A stretch of 64,000 bases of DNA from Agromyces protaetiae (GTDB lineage Bacteria; Actinomycetota; Actinomycetes; Actinomycetales; Microbacteriaceae), in NCBI RefSeq assembly GCF_004135405.1, contig NZ_CP035491.1, forward strand, positions 1-64,000, in the 5' to 3' direction. The notes under the pieces were generated by a model that was given only the letters and a program-made list of their open reading frames with translations, did no database searches and had not been told where the DNA came from. Below, one piece after another: positions 1 through 9,200 of the stretch. The first letter of the stretch is position 1; the number at the start of each line of letters is the position of its first letter. The position numbers and the translations under genes are program-made.

Positions 1-942
1 CGTGAGCGTCTCGCCGGGCTGCACGGTGTGCGAGTCGGGGTTGCCGAGGTTGTAGTTCAGGAGCGAGGTCTCTTCGAGCGCGACCGCCGAGACGTAGCCC
101 GAGCCGCCCGCGCCGTGCTGGGTGTCGTCGTAGAGCGTGTTGAGGACCTTGCCGGTCGTGTCGCCGTAGTGGATGACGCACTCCTCGAACGCCCGCGAGA
201 ACTCCTCTGCGGCCGCGACGTCGTCGGCCGTGAGGCCGTCGGTCTTGCCCGAGGCCTCGTACGACTGCATGAGGATCGCCGACAGACCGGTGGTCGAGGT
301 GTTCGGGTTCGTCTTCGAGATCTTGAACGACCCCCAGATCGGCTTGCCCACGCTCCCCCACCCGGCCGGGTCGGTGCAGAGCCGCTCGAGGTCGGTGATG
401 CCGATCGGGCGGTCGGGCCAGCCGAGCGCCTTCGCCATCGTCTCGGGCATGCCGAAGACGACGGGCGTGTGGGTGAACGAGACGGGCTCGCCGACGAGCG
501 CCGGCGATGCCGCAGCGGCGACGCGCTCGGTCCAGACGGTCGAGGCGGGCGACCACAGCGTCGGCTTGCGACGGTCCTCGTCGGGCCAGTCGCCGCCCGA
601 CGTGAGGAAGCGGGTCGCGTCACCGGACGAGACGTTGATCGGATGCACCGTGGCGCACTCTGCGAGCGCGTCGTGCTGCGGAGACTCCTTGAACGCCTTC
701 GCGAGGGCGTCGAGCATGTTGACCTTCTCGGACGACGTCGCCACGACGACGCTCGTGCAGCCGTCGTCCGCGAAGTCGCCGCCGCCGTCGGCGCGATCCC
801 CGTCGTACGAGCCGACGGTGCATGCGCTCAACACGAGGGATGCCGCGGCGAAGACGGTGATCGCGACCCCGGCGCGTGCGCCACGACGGGCCGACGACGA
901 AGCGGAGGGGGACGCAGCCGTGCGCCGCGGAACGAGAGCCAT
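1..942 (-). CDS. Substrate-binding lipoprotein, probably with a C-terminal VWA domain (3' part outside window)
   Basis: The frame is open from ATG at 942 to base 1, so 314 N-terminal residues are visible and the rest lies left of the window. Residues 1-41 form an Arg-rich n-region, a hydrophobic stretch and a lipobox ending LVLSAC with Cys41, so the product is an exported lipoprotein. The following region, with segments such as SSEKVNMLDALAKAF and WSPASTVWTERV, looks like a periplasmic-binding-protein fold. In actinobacteria this type of start usually belongs to proteins with a binding domain followed by a von Willebrand A domain; the VWA part would be off the edge, so that is family knowledge, not seen. 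The -10-like TATCGT (949-954 on the other strand) ends 6 nt before the ATG and there is no Shine-Dalgarno, suggesting a leaderless transcript. Confidence 0.75.
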   Translation of the reverse strand, partial: MALVPRRTAASPSASSSARRGARAGVAITVFAAASLVLSACTVGSYDGDRADGGGDFADDGCTSVVVATSSEKVNMLDALAKAFKESPQHDALAECATVHPINVSSGDATRFLTSGGDWPDEDRRKPTLWSPASTVWTERVAAAASPALVGEPVSFTHTPVVFGMPETMAKALGWPDRPIGITDLERLCTDPAGWGSVGKPIWGSFKISKTNPNTSTTGLSAILMQSYEASGKTDGLTADDVAAAEEFSRAFEECVIHYGDTTGKVLNTLYDDTQHGAGGSGYVSAVALEETSLLNYNLGNPDSHTVQPGETLT

Positions 943-1010
943 GGGAACACGATAAGTGGTCGCGCGCGAATGCACAGTGCGCGAGAAGCGACGGCTGTGG
1001 AGGGCGCGCG

Positions 1011-2135
1011 TCAGCGCGCCCTCGCGAGCGCGGCGCCCGCCGCCTCGAGGAAGCGCACGGCCTCGGAGCGCGCGGAGCGCGGGTCGCCTGCGAGCGAGGT
1101 CAACGAGACGGATGACTCGAAGCCCGAGGCATCCGGATCGGCGCCCTCGTCGATCACCCCCGCGACGAGCGCGACCGGCACCCCGGCGTGCGCAGCGAGC
1201 CGCGCGACCTCGGTCGGGGCCTTGCCCGCCTCCGACTGCGCATCGAAGCGGCCCTCGCCCGTGACGACGAGGTCGGCGTGTGCGATCGCTTCGGCGAGTC
1301 CGATCGCGCTCGCGACGACCGCCGCGCCCGACCCCATGCGGGCGCCCCACGCGAGCAGGCCGAACCCCGTGCCGCCCGCGGCTCCGGCGCCGGGTGCGTC
1401 GGCGAGTCGCCGCCCGCCGGGCACGAGCCCCGCGAAGCGGTCGAGGTTCGCCTCGAGAAGGGCGACGTCCGAGGCAGCCGCCCCCTTCTGCGGGCCGAAG
1501 ACCGCCGCCGCGCCCTGCGCGCCGAGGAGCGGATTGACGACGTCGCCGAGCACGGTCGCGCCGCCGGTCGGCAGGGGGCGGAGTCCCGTGAGGTCGACGG
1601 CCGTTGCGACCCCGAGCCCGCCGCCGCCGAGCGGAACGGGCGAGCCCGAGGCATCCGTCACCCGCGCGCCGAGCGCGACGAGGGCACCCGACCCTCCGTC
1701 GGTCGATGCACTGCCGCCGATGCCGAGGAGGAGTCGCGCGACGCCCGCGTCGAGGGCCGCCGCGATCGCGTCGCCGAAGCCCGCCGTGTGGGCCTCGAGC
1801 GGGCGCAGGGGGTCGACGAGCCCGAGCCCGCACGTCGCCGCGAGCTCGACGACGGCGGTGTCCCCGGGCAGCCGCAGCCACGACGACGACACGCGAGCAG
1901 CCCCCTCGTACGGCCCGCGCACGTCGACGGGCACGCGCACGGCGCCCGGCACGGCCGCCTCGAACGCGTCGAGCGTGCCCTCCCCGCCGTCGGCCATCGG
2001 CCGGAGCACCGCCTCGTCGCCCGGCCGCTCGGCGAGCCAGCCGCGCGCGAGCGCCGCCGCGGCGTCGGCGGCCGAGACCGTGCCCTTGAACGAGTCGGGC
2101 GCGAAGACGACGCGCCGCGGCCCCGCCTGCCTCAT
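1011..2135 (-). CDS. glxK: Glycerate kinase
   Basis: 374 residues, the normal length for the type I glycerate 2-kinase family (GlxK/GarK), which phosphorylates D-glycerate with ATP. Visible family marks are the N-terminal APDSFKGTVSA, RPMADGGEGTLDAF, LLGIGGSASTDGGSGAL, a GGTGFGLLAWG loop and VVTGEGRFDAQSEAGKAP. Its ATG overlaps the stop of the upstream ThuA-like gene by 4 bp (2132-2135), so the two are co-transcribed and translationally coupled. Together they may serve carbohydrate or glyoxylate turnover, but nothing else in the neighbourhood fixes the pathway. Confidence 0.92.
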   Translation of the reverse strand: MRQAGPRRVVFAPDSFKGTVSAADAAAALARGWLAERPGDEAVLRPMADGGEGTLDAFEAAVPGAVRVPVDVRGPYEGAARVSSSWLRLPGDTAVVELAATCGLGLVDPLRPLEAHTAGFGDAIAAALDAGVARLLLGIGGSASTDGGSGALVALGARVTDASGSPVPLGGGGLGVATAVDLTGLRPLPTGGATVLGDVVNPLLGAQGAAAVFGPQKGAAASDVALLEANLDRFAGLVPGGRRLADAPGAGAAGGTGFGLLAWGARMGSGAAVVASAIGLAEAIAHADLVVTGEGRFDAQSEAGKAPTEVARLAAHAGVPVALVAGVIDEGADPDASGFESSVSLTSLAGDPRSARSEAVRFLEAAGAALARAR

Positions 2136-2839
2136 GCGAGGAGCGCCGCGCTCGGCGCCGGCACGCGCTTCAGCCAGTCGAACGCACGCGCGAGGAGCTC
2201 GAGGTTGCCGGGCGACGCGTACGAGCGCTCGTCGTGGCCGAGCGCCGTGTAGACGAGCCGCGAGCGACCGAACTCGCGCGCCCACACGAGCGGATGCCGC
2301 ACCCCGCCCTCCTCGTGCTCGGCGATCGGCTCGATGACGTCGACGAGCACGAGGTCGGTGTACCGCTCGTCGAAGACGGCGAAGTCGGCGAGGCCCTCGG
2401 CGATGCGGTGATTGCCCACCACGTGCACGATCGCGTCGCCGATGGGCGGATGCCACGAGTGCTCGTGCACCCAGCGCGCTCCGAGCGCGGCCTCGAAGTA
2501 CGGCAGCTCACGCAGGGTCGAAGCCGCCGCGTGCACCGCGAGGATGCCGACGCCGCGTTCGATCGCCGCGTCGAGCGCCGTCGCGGCCCGCGCGACGACG
2601 GCGGGATCGGCGGGAGTCGGGGCCTCGCCTCCCCCGCCCGGCCCGTCGGGATCGCCCGCGTTGACGATCACGAGCGAGACGTCGTCGGCGAGCGCCGCGA
2701 GCCCGTCGAGGGGGTCCTGCACGATGTCGACGTCGAAGCCCGCGGCACGCGCGAGCTCCGCGAGCCGCTCGCTCGTCTCGGCGAACGGATGCCACGGGTC
2801 GGCGTTGCGTCCGGCTCCGCTCAGGATCACGGCGTGCAT
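2132..2839 (-). CDS. ThuA-like (trehalose utilisation family) domain protein
   Basis: 235 residues starting MHAVILSGAG. The sequence fits the ThuA-like fold, a glutamine-amidotransferase-like alpha/beta domain: an early strand and turn, VSLVIVNAGDP, GVGILAVHAAASTL, WVHEHSWHPP and LVYTALGHDERSY near the end, which corresponds to the family GHxxxSY segment. The biochemical role of this family is poorly known; it is often found near sugar catabolism genes. The start was chosen at 2839 because TACGAT ends 6 nt upstream (leaderless signal) and homology begins there; a long upstream extension in the same frame has no support. First gene of a two-gene unit with glycerate kinase. Confidence 0.85.
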   Translation of the reverse strand: MHAVILSGAGRNADPWHPFAETSERLAELARAAGFDVDIVQDPLDGLAALADDVSLVIVNAGDPDGPGGGGEAPTPADPAVVARAATALDAAIERGVGILAVHAAASTLRELPYFEAALGARWVHEHSWHPPIGDAIVHVVGNHRIAEGLADFAVFDERYTDLVLVDVIEPIAEHEEGGVRHPLVWAREFGRSRLVYTALGHDERSYASPGNLELLARAFDWLKRVPAPSAALLA

Positions 2840-2920
2840 GCCCGCATCGTATCGTCGGGCGGCGCGCGCCACGAGGCATCCGCCCTGTGGCTTCCCAGGG
2901 GCCGTCGCTACGCTGGGGCG

Positions 2921-4270
2921 ATGCCGTTCGACTTCCGTAGCAGCCCCGTGGACCGCGCCGCCGAAGTCTCCCTCGGAGCCCGCGGGCTCGAGTACCGGCT
3001 CGTCGACACGGCCGACCACGCGGCGTTCGACGCGTGGTCGCAGGCCGACAACCTCGCCTTCCATCACCCGCGCCCGCGCGAGATCGACCTCGAGCACGAG
3101 CGCCGGGTGTTCGCCGAGCGGCGCGTGATCGGCGTGTACGACTCGACGTCGGCACGCCCCGACGTGCCCGTCGCGACGGTCTCGAGCTGGCCGACGGGCC
3201 TCAGCATGCCCGGCGGCCGCAGCGTCGACGCGTGGGCCGTGAGCTCGGTGTCGGTCGCTCCGACGCATCGGCGCCGCGGCATCGCGCGCGCCCTCATGGA
3301 GGCCGAGCTCCGCGACGCCGTCGCCGCGGGCGCGGCGGTCGCGATGTTGACGGCGACGGAGGCGACGATCTACGGCCGGTTCGGCTACTCCCCCGCGGCG
3401 CGCGCGGCGACGGTGCACGTCGATCGGCGGCGCGCGCGGTGGAGCGGTCCGGATGCCCCGGGGCGCACGCATCTCGTCGATCCCGCGTCGCTCCGCGAGA
3501 TCGCGCCGCAGCTCGTCCGGCGGGCTGTCGCGCGCACGCCGGGCGAAGTCGACCGGTGGGGCGGACTCCTCGACCGCGTGCTCGGCCTCGTCGACCCCGA
3601 ATCGGCGGGCTCGCGGGCGGTGCGCGCCGTCCGGTACGACGACGAGCACGGCGAGCCGCAGGGCTTCGCGGCCTATCGCGTGACCCGCAACCCCAACGAG
3701 CCGGGCGTGCTCGAGTTCGACTTCCTCGCCGCGGCGACCGACGACGCCGAGCGGGCCCTCTGGCGCACCCTCGTCGAGGTCGACTTCGTCGACGAGGTGC
3801 GCGGGCTCCTGCGGTCGGTCGACGAGCCGCTGCCGTGGCTCCTCGACGATCCGCGCGCGATCGCCGTCGACCACCTCGGCGACCACCTGTGGGTGCGCGT
3901 GCTCGACCCCGTCGCGGCGCTCGGCTCGCGGCGGTTCGGCGCGGGCGGCACGCTCACGCTCGACGTCGACGATCCGCTCGGGTATGCGCACGGCGTGTTC
4001 GAGCTCGAGGTGTCGGGCGACGGCCGCGCCGAGGTGCGCAAGGTCGAGGACGCTCCGGATGCCTCGGCCGCGGGCTCCTCGCGGCGCAGCCGCCGCGCGG
4101 GAGGCCTCCGGCTCGGGGTGCGCGAGCTCGGCTCGATCCTCCTGGGCGACGTCGCGCCGTCGCTCCTCGCCCGTGCGGGCCGGGTGCACGAGTCGTCGGC
4201 GGGGTCGCTCGAGGTCGCCGATCGGCTGTTCCGATCGGCTCGCGCGCCGCACCTCTCGATCTGGTTCTGA
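2921..4270 (+). CDS. Eis-like GNAT family N-acetyltransferase
   Basis: 449 residues, typical of the Eis (enhanced intracellular survival) family: an N-terminal GNAT domain with the acetyl-CoA loop SVAPTHRRRGIARALM, a central second GNAT-like domain, and a C-terminal sterol-carrier-like domain. The polypeptide ends in Phe (LSIWF), matching the C-terminal Phe whose carboxylate is the catalytic base in Eis. Eis enzymes acetylate amines on aminoglycosides and polyamines or lysines; the substrate here is unknown. TACGCT ends 6 nt before the ATG with no ribosome binding site, so it is probably leaderless. It is divergent from the ThuA-like gene. Confidence 0.88.
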   Translation: MPFDFRSSPVDRAAEVSLGARGLEYRLVDTADHAAFDAWSQADNLAFHHPRPREIDLEHERRVFAERRVIGVYDSTSARPDVPVATVSSWPTGLSMPGGRSVDAWAVSSVSVAPTHRRRGIARALMEAELRDAVAAGAAVAMLTATEATIYGRFGYSPAARAATVHVDRRRARWSGPDAPGRTHLVDPASLREIAPQLVRRAVARTPGEVDRWGGLLDRVLGLVDPESAGSRAVRAVRYDDEHGEPQGFAAYRVTRNPNEPGVLEFDFLAAATDDAERALWRTLVEVDFVDEVRGLLRSVDEPLPWLLDDPRAIAVDHLGDHLWVRVLDPVAALGSRRFGAGGTLTLDVDDPLGYAHGVFELEVSGDGRAEVRKVEDAPDASAAGSSRRSRRAGGLRLGVRELGSILLGDVAPSLLARAGRVHESSAGSLEVADRLFRSARAPHLSIWF

Positions 4271-4718
4271 GGGCGGGCCGAGGCTGCTCGAACGCCCGCA
4301 GGGACCCGCCTCGAGGCATCCGATTGTTCTGATGTCTGTGTCAGTCGAGCCCGCTCGCGAACCCGTCACTCGATTGTCAGGTTTCCTGCCTGATTCCCCT
4401 GATCCGGAGACTTTTCGTAGGTTCGTGGTCGCGCTCTCAGGATCAGCGCCGAACCCGACACGCCGAGCTCGAAAATCGAATCGATCCGATCTTCGCGGCC
4501 GATGCCCCCACTTCGGGGCACATGCACCCCGCGACATCCGCGAACCCCGGCATTCCGCGGAACTCGCAACTTACTGACAAGTCAGTTAGTTGTGAAACCG
4601 TTACCTCGCTTTTGTTTCGGAGCACGCGAATTGGGTGAATCATGGGCACCGCCCCCGCCAAAGCCGACGGGGAGCACCACGAGGGGTCGACCTCACTTTT
4701 TTCGAGAAGGAGAGCGCC
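4271..4718. other. 448-bp non-coding leader/promoter region upstream of the sugar importer
   Basis: No convincing gene. The stretch is richer in A/T than its surroundings. It holds a GAGGCATCC motif near 4310, a short hairpin at 4504-4521 (TGCCCC, six-base loop, GGGGCA), and the dyad ACTGAC-AA-GTCAGT at 4573-4586 followed by GTGAAACCGTTAC, which could bind a LacI- or ROK-type sugar regulator. I could not place the promoter with confidence. Confidence 0.5.
4573..4586. promoter_or_regulatory. Perfect dyad, candidate operator of the sugar ABC operon
   Basis: ACTGAC, two bases, GTCAGT: a perfect 6-bp inverted repeat about 130 bp before the binding-protein start. The outer bases extend it imperfectly (TTACTGAC/GTCAGTTA). 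No regulator gene lies next to it, so a distantly encoded regulator is an inference. Confidence 0.4.
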
Positions 4719-5803
4719 GTGAAGAACTCTTCATTGGTCTCTGCTGCCGCACTCGCCGGGGTTTCGGCGCTGTTGCTGGCAGGCTGTGCGAGCGGCGGCG
4801 ATGGCGGCGGAGGCGATGAGGGCGGCGGCGAGGCTTCGGCTCGCGCCTGTGTCATCCTGCCCGACGCCGAATCGTCGCCGCGCTGGGAGAACTTCGACCG
4901 CAAGTACCTGCAGGAAGGTCTCGAGGCCGCGGGCTTCGAAGCCGACATCCAGAACGCCGGCGGCGACGTGAACAAGTTCTCGACGATCGCCGACCAGCAG
5001 CTCACCCAGGGCTGCGGCGTCATGCTGCTCGTCGACTACCAGGGCGCAGCCGAAGGCGTCGCAGCCAAGGCCAAGGCCGAAGGCATCCCCGTCATCGCCT
5101 ACGACCGCCCGTTCACGGGCGCCGACTACTACGTGTCGTTCGACAACGTCGAGGTCGGTCGACTGCAGGGCCAGACCGTGCTCGACGGCCTCGCGGCCGC
5201 CGGCAAGGACCCGGCCACGGCCGTCGTCGTCTACATGGGCGGCGACCCGACCGACGGCAACGCCAAGATGTTCCACGACGGCGCCGTCGAGGTCATGGAA
5301 GCAGCCGGCATCAACCCGGCGGCCGAGCCCCCGGGGTCTGGGACGGCGAGAAGAGCGCCACCAACTTCGAGCAGGCGCTCACCGCGCTCGGCGGCCACGT
5401 CGACGGCGTCTGGGCGGCCAACGACACGAACGCGGACGGCGTCATCGGCGTCTTGCAGCGCAACGGCCTCACGGGCGTCGCGGTGTCCGGCCAGGACGCC
5501 AACGTCGCCGGTCTGCAGAACATCCTCACCGGATGGCAGACCGCCACGGTGTACAAGCCCGTCAAGCTCGAGGCCGACGCGGCCGTCGAGGTCGCCGTCG
5601 CGCTCCTGAGCGGCGAGACCCCGACCGCCGACCAGGAACTCGAAGACGGCACGCCGTACATCGCGGTCACGCCGGTCCTCGTCGGACCGAACGAGGTCGT
5701 GCAGGTCGTCGAGGCGGGCGACGCCTCGGCAGACGAGATCTGCACGGGCGAGATCGAGGGTGTCAGCCTCGCCGACAAGTGCGCGGAGTTCGGCGTACAG
5801 TAG
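4719..5803 (+). CDS. Sugar ABC transporter substrate-binding lipoprotein (XylF-like), frame broken once
   Basis: Lipoprotein of about 361 residues: signal peptide with lipobox ALLLAGC and a Gly/Asp linker, then a type I periplasmic-binding fold (IADQQLTQGCGVMLL, GIPVIAYDRPF, YVVVYMGG-type strand, VDGVWAANDTNADG, VAVSGQDANVAGLQ, YKPVKLEADAAVEVA) as in xylose/ribose-binding proteins. GTG at 4719 was chosen because of GAAGGAG at 4706-4712. The frame shifts by -1 at the run C5G4 (5328-5336): upstream coding is in one frame to about residue 203 and continues without loss from VWDGEKSATNF in the next. One extra base in the run restores a normal protein, so a sequence error is likely. First gene of the importer operon. 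Confidence 0.85.
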
Positions 5804-5816
5804 GCGCCACGCTCAG

Positions 5817-5845
5817 GGGGCGTCGCGTCGCTGGCGCGGCGCCCC
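5817..5845 (+). terminator. GC-rich hairpin between binding protein and ATPase genes
   Basis: GGGGCG (5817-5822) can pair with CGCCCC (5840-5845), with extra GCG/CGC pairing inside. It sits just after the stop of the binding-protein gene. Such hairpins often stabilise the upstream message so that binding protein is made in excess; this role is inference. Confidence 0.4.
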
Positions 5846-5883
5846 TTGCACGTCGAGACATCCATGCACGCAAGGAAGCGAAC

Positions 5884-6678
5884 ATGACAGAACCCATCAT
5901 CGAACTCAAAGGGGTCAAGAAGTCCTTCGGCCCCGTCACCGTGCTGAAGGGCGTGAACCTCAAGGTCTACCCGGGCCGGGTCACCGCGCTCGTGGGCGAC
6001 AACGGCGCCGGCAAGTCGACCCTCATCAAGGGCCTCGCCGGCGTTCAGCCGTACGACGAGGGCGAAGTCCTCATCGACGGCCAGCACCAAGACCTCCACA
6101 CCCCGCGTGCGGCCTCCGCACTCGGCATCGAGGTGGTGTACCAAGACCTCGCGCTCTGCGACAACCTCGACATCGTCCAGAACATGTTCCTCGGGCGCGA
6201 AGAGCTCTCGGGCGGGACCCTCGACGAGGGCCGCATGGAGAAGGAGGCGTCCGACACGCTCCGCTCGCTGTCGGTCCGCACCGTGCGCTCGATCCGCCAG
6301 AAGGTGTCGAGCCTCTCGGGCGGCCAGCGGCAGACCGTCGCGATCGCCCGAGCCGTGCTCAAGAAGGCGCGCGTCGTCATCCTCGACGAACCGACCGCCG
6401 CCCTCGGCGTCGCACAGACCGAGCAGGTGCTCGCCCTCGTCCGCCGGCTCAGCGAGCAGGGCGTCGCCGTCATCCTCATCAGCCACAACCTCGCCGACGT
6501 CTTCGAGGTCGCCGACCACATCGCCGTGCTCTACCTCGGCCAGATGGTCGCCGAACTCGACACCGTCGAGACCAACCGCGACGACGTCGTCGGCTACATC
6601 ACCGGCACGAAGACGCAAGACGGCTCGCCCATCCTCAACACGACCTCGACCTCGATCGAGACAGGAGACGTCGCATGA
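5884..6678 (+). CDS. Sugar ABC transporter ATP-binding protein (XylG-like)
   Basis: 264 residues, a single ATPase domain as in many actinobacterial XylG/FrcA-type proteins, rather than the fused double domain of RbsA. Walker A GDNGAGKST, Q-loop VVYQD, signature LSGGQRQ, Walker B VVILDEPTAA and H-loop LISHN are all present. A GGAAG ribosome binding site precedes ATG 5884. Its stop overlaps the permease start (ATGA, 6675-6678), so the two are coupled. It energises uptake of the sugar bound by the upstream lipoprotein. Confidence 0.93.
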   Translation: MTEPIIELKGVKKSFGPVTVLKGVNLKVYPGRVTALVGDNGAGKSTLIKGLAGVQPYDEGEVLIDGQHQDLHTPRAASALGIEVVYQDLALCDNLDIVQNMFLGREELSGGTLDEGRMEKEASDTLRSLSVRTVRSIRQKVSSLSGGQRQTVAIARAVLKKARVVILDEPTAALGVAQTEQVLALVRRLSEQGVAVILISHNLADVFEVADHIAVLYLGQMVAELDTVETNRDDVVGYITGTKTQDGSPILNTTSTSIETGDVA

Positions 6679-7946
6679 GCCAGGCGACCCGGACCAACGC
6701 GTCGCCCGACCCGCTCGCGGGCGACCTCATCGGCAGCGGCGTCGAAGGCGGCGTGCTCGACCAGGTGCAGGCCTGGTGGCAGCGCGTCCGCGCGGGCGAC
6801 ATGGGCGCGCTCCCCGCCGTCGGCGGCCTCGTCGTCCTCACGATCCTGTTCTCGGCGCTCAGCCCGTTCTTCCTCTCCGAGCGGAACTTCGCGAACCTCC
6901 TGAACCAGGCGGCCACGCTCGTCATGCTCGGCATGGCCCTCGTGTTCGTCCTCCTCCTCGGCGAGATCGACCTCTCCGCGGGCGTCACGGGCGGCGTCGG
7001 CATGGCGCTCTTCGTCGTCCTCGTCGCGAAGTTCGACACGCCGTGGCCGCTCGCACTCCTGCTCGGGTTCCTCGTCGGCGTCGCGACGGGCGCCCTCATC
7101 GGCTTCTTCGTGGCGAGGGTCGGCATCCCGTCGTTCGTCGTCACACTGGGTCTGTTCCTCGGATACCAGGGCCTCGCGCTCCTCGTCATCGGCGACGGCG
7201 GCCTCTACAAGGTGCAGGTGCCCGAGCTCCTCGCCCTCCAGAACAGCAACCTGCCGGTGTGGGCGGGCTGGGCCATGCTCGCCGTCATCCTCGCCGTCTC
7301 CGCGGGCACCTCGTTCTGGGACCGCGCACGCCGCACCCGTGCGGGCGTGCCGAACCGTGCGATCGCCCTCGTGTGGATCAAGCTCGGCGTCATCGCGGCG
7401 CTCGGCGGCACGGTCGTGTACGTGCTCAACCAGAACCGAGGCCAGTCGATCGTCGCCGTCCAGGGCGTGCCGATCATCGTGCCCGTGACGCTCGCGATCC
7501 TCTGGATCGGCACGTTCGTCCTCGACCGCACGAAGTTCGGCCGGTACCTCTACGCGATCGGCGGCAACACCGAGGCGGCCCGACGGTCGGGCATCAAGGT
7601 GCGCTGGGTGAAATGGTGGGCGTTCGTCATCTGCTCGACGCTCGCCGTCGTGTCGGCGCTCTTCAGCGTCACGCGCGTCGGATCGGTCGACGCCACCGTC
7701 GGCCGCGACATCGTGCTGTCGGGCGTCGCGGCGGCCGTCGTCGGCGGCGTCAGCCTCTTCGGCGGACGCGGCCGGCTCATCCACGCGGCGATCGGCGCGC
7801 TCGTCATCGCGGTCATCACGAACGGCCTGGGCCTGCTCCACCTGCCCGCGGGCGTCAACTTCATCGTCACGGGCGGCGTGCTCGTGCTCGCGGCGACGGT
7901 CGACGCGGTCTCCCGCCTCCGGGCGGGCGGCGGCGCCAGGACCTGA
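6675..7946 (+). CDS. Sugar ABC transporter permease (XylH/BPD_transp_2 family)
   Basis: 423 residues with about ten or more hydrophobic segments starting near residue 45. Family marks include the FVLLLGEIDLSAGV loop after the third segment, RTKFGRYLYAIGGNTEAARRSG-type cytoplasmic loop and VVGGVSLFGGRG near the end. The order binding protein, ATPase, permease and the similarity to XylFGH point to a pentose or similar monosaccharide; there is no sugar kinase or isomerase nearby to fix the substrate. The operon ends in a strong terminator at 7974-8006. Confidence 0.92.
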   Translation: MSQATRTNASPDPLAGDLIGSGVEGGVLDQVQAWWQRVRAGDMGALPAVGGLVVLTILFSALSPFFLSERNFANLLNQAATLVMLGMALVFVLLLGEIDLSAGVTGGVGMALFVVLVAKFDTPWPLALLLGFLVGVATGALIGFFVARVGIPSFVVTLGLFLGYQGLALLVIGDGGLYKVQVPELLALQNSNLPVWAGWAMLAVILAVSAGTSFWDRARRTRAGVPNRAIALVWIKLGVIAALGGTVVYVLNQNRGQSIVAVQGVPIIVPVTLAILWIGTFVLDRTKFGRYLYAIGGNTEAARRSGIKVRWVKWWAFVICSTLAVVSALFSVTRVGSVDATVGRDIVLSGVAAAVVGGVSLFGGRGRLIHAAIGALVIAVITNGLGLLHLPAGVNFIVTGGVLVLAATVDAVSRLRAGGGART

Positions 7947-7973
7947 CACTGCGGCGCAGCCACGAAGAACGAT

Positions 7974-8006
7974 CGGATGCCCCGGGCGCGCTGCCCGGGG
8001 CATCCG
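7974..8006. terminator. Perfect 13-bp hairpin made of a GGATGCC/GGCATCC pair
   Basis: CGGATGCCCCGGG (7974-7986), a 7-base loop, and its exact complement CCCGGGGCATCCG (7994-8006). It lies between the convergent permease and AI-2E-type genes (stops at 7946 and 8030) and can terminate both. There is no U tract, which is common in high-GC actinobacteria. The arms each contain the recurrent GGATGCC motif of this genome. Confidence 0.8.
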
Positions 8007-8027
8007 GCTGTGTGCGCGGCCGAGCCG

Positions 8028-9161
8028 CTAGATGGTGTCCTGCCTCGGGAAGACGACCTTCTCGACGATGATGATGAGCGACGCCGCGACGGGGATCGCG
8101 ACGAGCGCGCCGAGCACGCCGCCGAGGGTGCCGCCTGCGACGGCCGCGATGACGACGAGCGCACCCGGCACCGACACCGCGCGGCTCATGATGCGCGGGC
8201 TCACGACGTACGCCTCCACCTGCATGTAGACGAGGTAGTAGATGATCGCGGCGAGCGCCGTCGGCCAGCCGGCAGCGAGGCACACGAGCGAGATGACGAT
8301 CGCGCCCGTGAGGGTGCCGACGAGCGGTACGAGCGAGCACAGGAACGCGATGAACGCGAGCAGGATGGGCGAGGGCGCGCCGATGATCGACAGGTAGATG
8401 AAGCTCAGCACGCCGTTGATGAGTCCGAGGCTCGCCTGACCGATGACGTAGCGGCCGACGGAGTCGGTGATCTCGCCCGTGAGTTCGAGGTACTTCTTGC
8501 GGCTCGACGCGGGCACGAACCGCGCCGAGTACTTCTCCATCGAGCGCAGCGACGCCATGAAGTAGAGCATGAGGATGAGCACGATCACGACGCCCGTGAA
8601 GCCGCCCGCGATGCCCGCGCCGACGGCGAGCACGCCGCCGCCGAGCGAGGCGAGGTGGCCGAAGTCGGAGAGCCACGTGAGTGCGTCCTGGATCTGCTTG
8701 TCGAGGTTGAAGTCGGGCGGCAGCACGCCCTGGGCCCACGTCACGATCGCGCTGTTCTGGATGTTCTGGACGATCTCGTCCCAGTTGTCGATGACGTTCG
8801 TCGTCTGCTCGACGATGATCGGCACGATCGTCGCGACGAGGATCGCGATGAGCCCGAGGATCACGAACACGATCACGAGGATGGCGACCCAGCGCGGCAT
8901 CCACCGTTCGAGGAACGAGATGACGGGGTCGAGTCCGAGCGCGAGGAAGAGCGCGAACACGACGTAGAGGATGACCGTGGACAGCTGGCCGACGACGCCG
9001 CCGAGCAGGAGCGCCGCGAGCACGCCGAGCGCGCCCACGAACCCGACGCGGAACGCCCGGATCTTGACCTCTGGGCCGCGCGAGTCGCCGTCGGCGGTGA
9101 TCTCGGCGGCCGGCTGCGGCTCGACCGGGGCGGAGCGGCGCGGGGTGATTCGGATGGCCAT
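8028..9161 (-). CDS. AI-2E family (UPF0118) transporter
   Basis: 377 residues with 7-8 predicted membrane spans: two pairs near the N-terminus (VGFVGALGVLAALLLGG, VILYVVFALFLALGLDPVI), the family motif ALGLDPVISFLER, PIIVEQTTNVIDN in the central soluble loop, and C-terminal LVPLVGTLTGAIV and VSPRIMSRAVSV-type segments. The family includes TqsA (AI-2 export) and Na+/H+ antiporter-like members; the substrate here cannot be told. ATG 9161 was chosen since TACCTT ends 6 nt upstream. Confidence 0.88.
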   Translation of the reverse strand: MAIRITPRRSAPVEPQPAAEITADGDSRGPEVKIRAFRVGFVGALGVLAALLLGGVVGQLSTVILYVVFALFLALGLDPVISFLERWMPRWVAILVIVFVILGLIAILVATIVPIIVEQTTNVIDNWDEIVQNIQNSAIVTWAQGVLPPDFNLDKQIQDALTWLSDFGHLASLGGGVLAVGAGIAGGFTGVVIVLILMLYFMASLRSMEKYSARFVPASSRKKYLELTGEITDSVGRYVIGQASLGLINGVLSFIYLSIIGAPSPILLAFIAFLCSLVPLVGTLTGAIVISLVCLAAGWPTALAAIIYYLVYMQVEAYVVSPRIMSRAVSVPGALVVIAAVAGGTLGGVLGALVAIPVAASLIIIVEKVVFPRQDTI

Positions 9162-9200
9162 GGATAGAAGGTAGCCCACTGTGTTCGAGCGGAGACACCC

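Noticed and set aside
28-2337. A 769-codon plus-strand open frame over the lipoprotein, glycerate kinase and ThuA genes
   Set aside because: It is an antisense shadow: Arg/Pro/Ala-rich translation without domains, opposite to three well-supported genes whose codon third positions are G/C-biased.
4635-4718. Upstream extension of the sugar-binding protein to an ATG at 4635
   Set aside because: The extra residues are not a signal peptide; the GTG at 4719 has a strong GAAGGAG site and begins a perfect lipoprotein signal.
4719-5803. Calling the sugar-binding protein a true pseudogene
   Set aside because: Both halves are fully conserved, the ATPase and permease are intact, and a single base in a C5G4 run restores the frame, so a sequence error is the better explanation.
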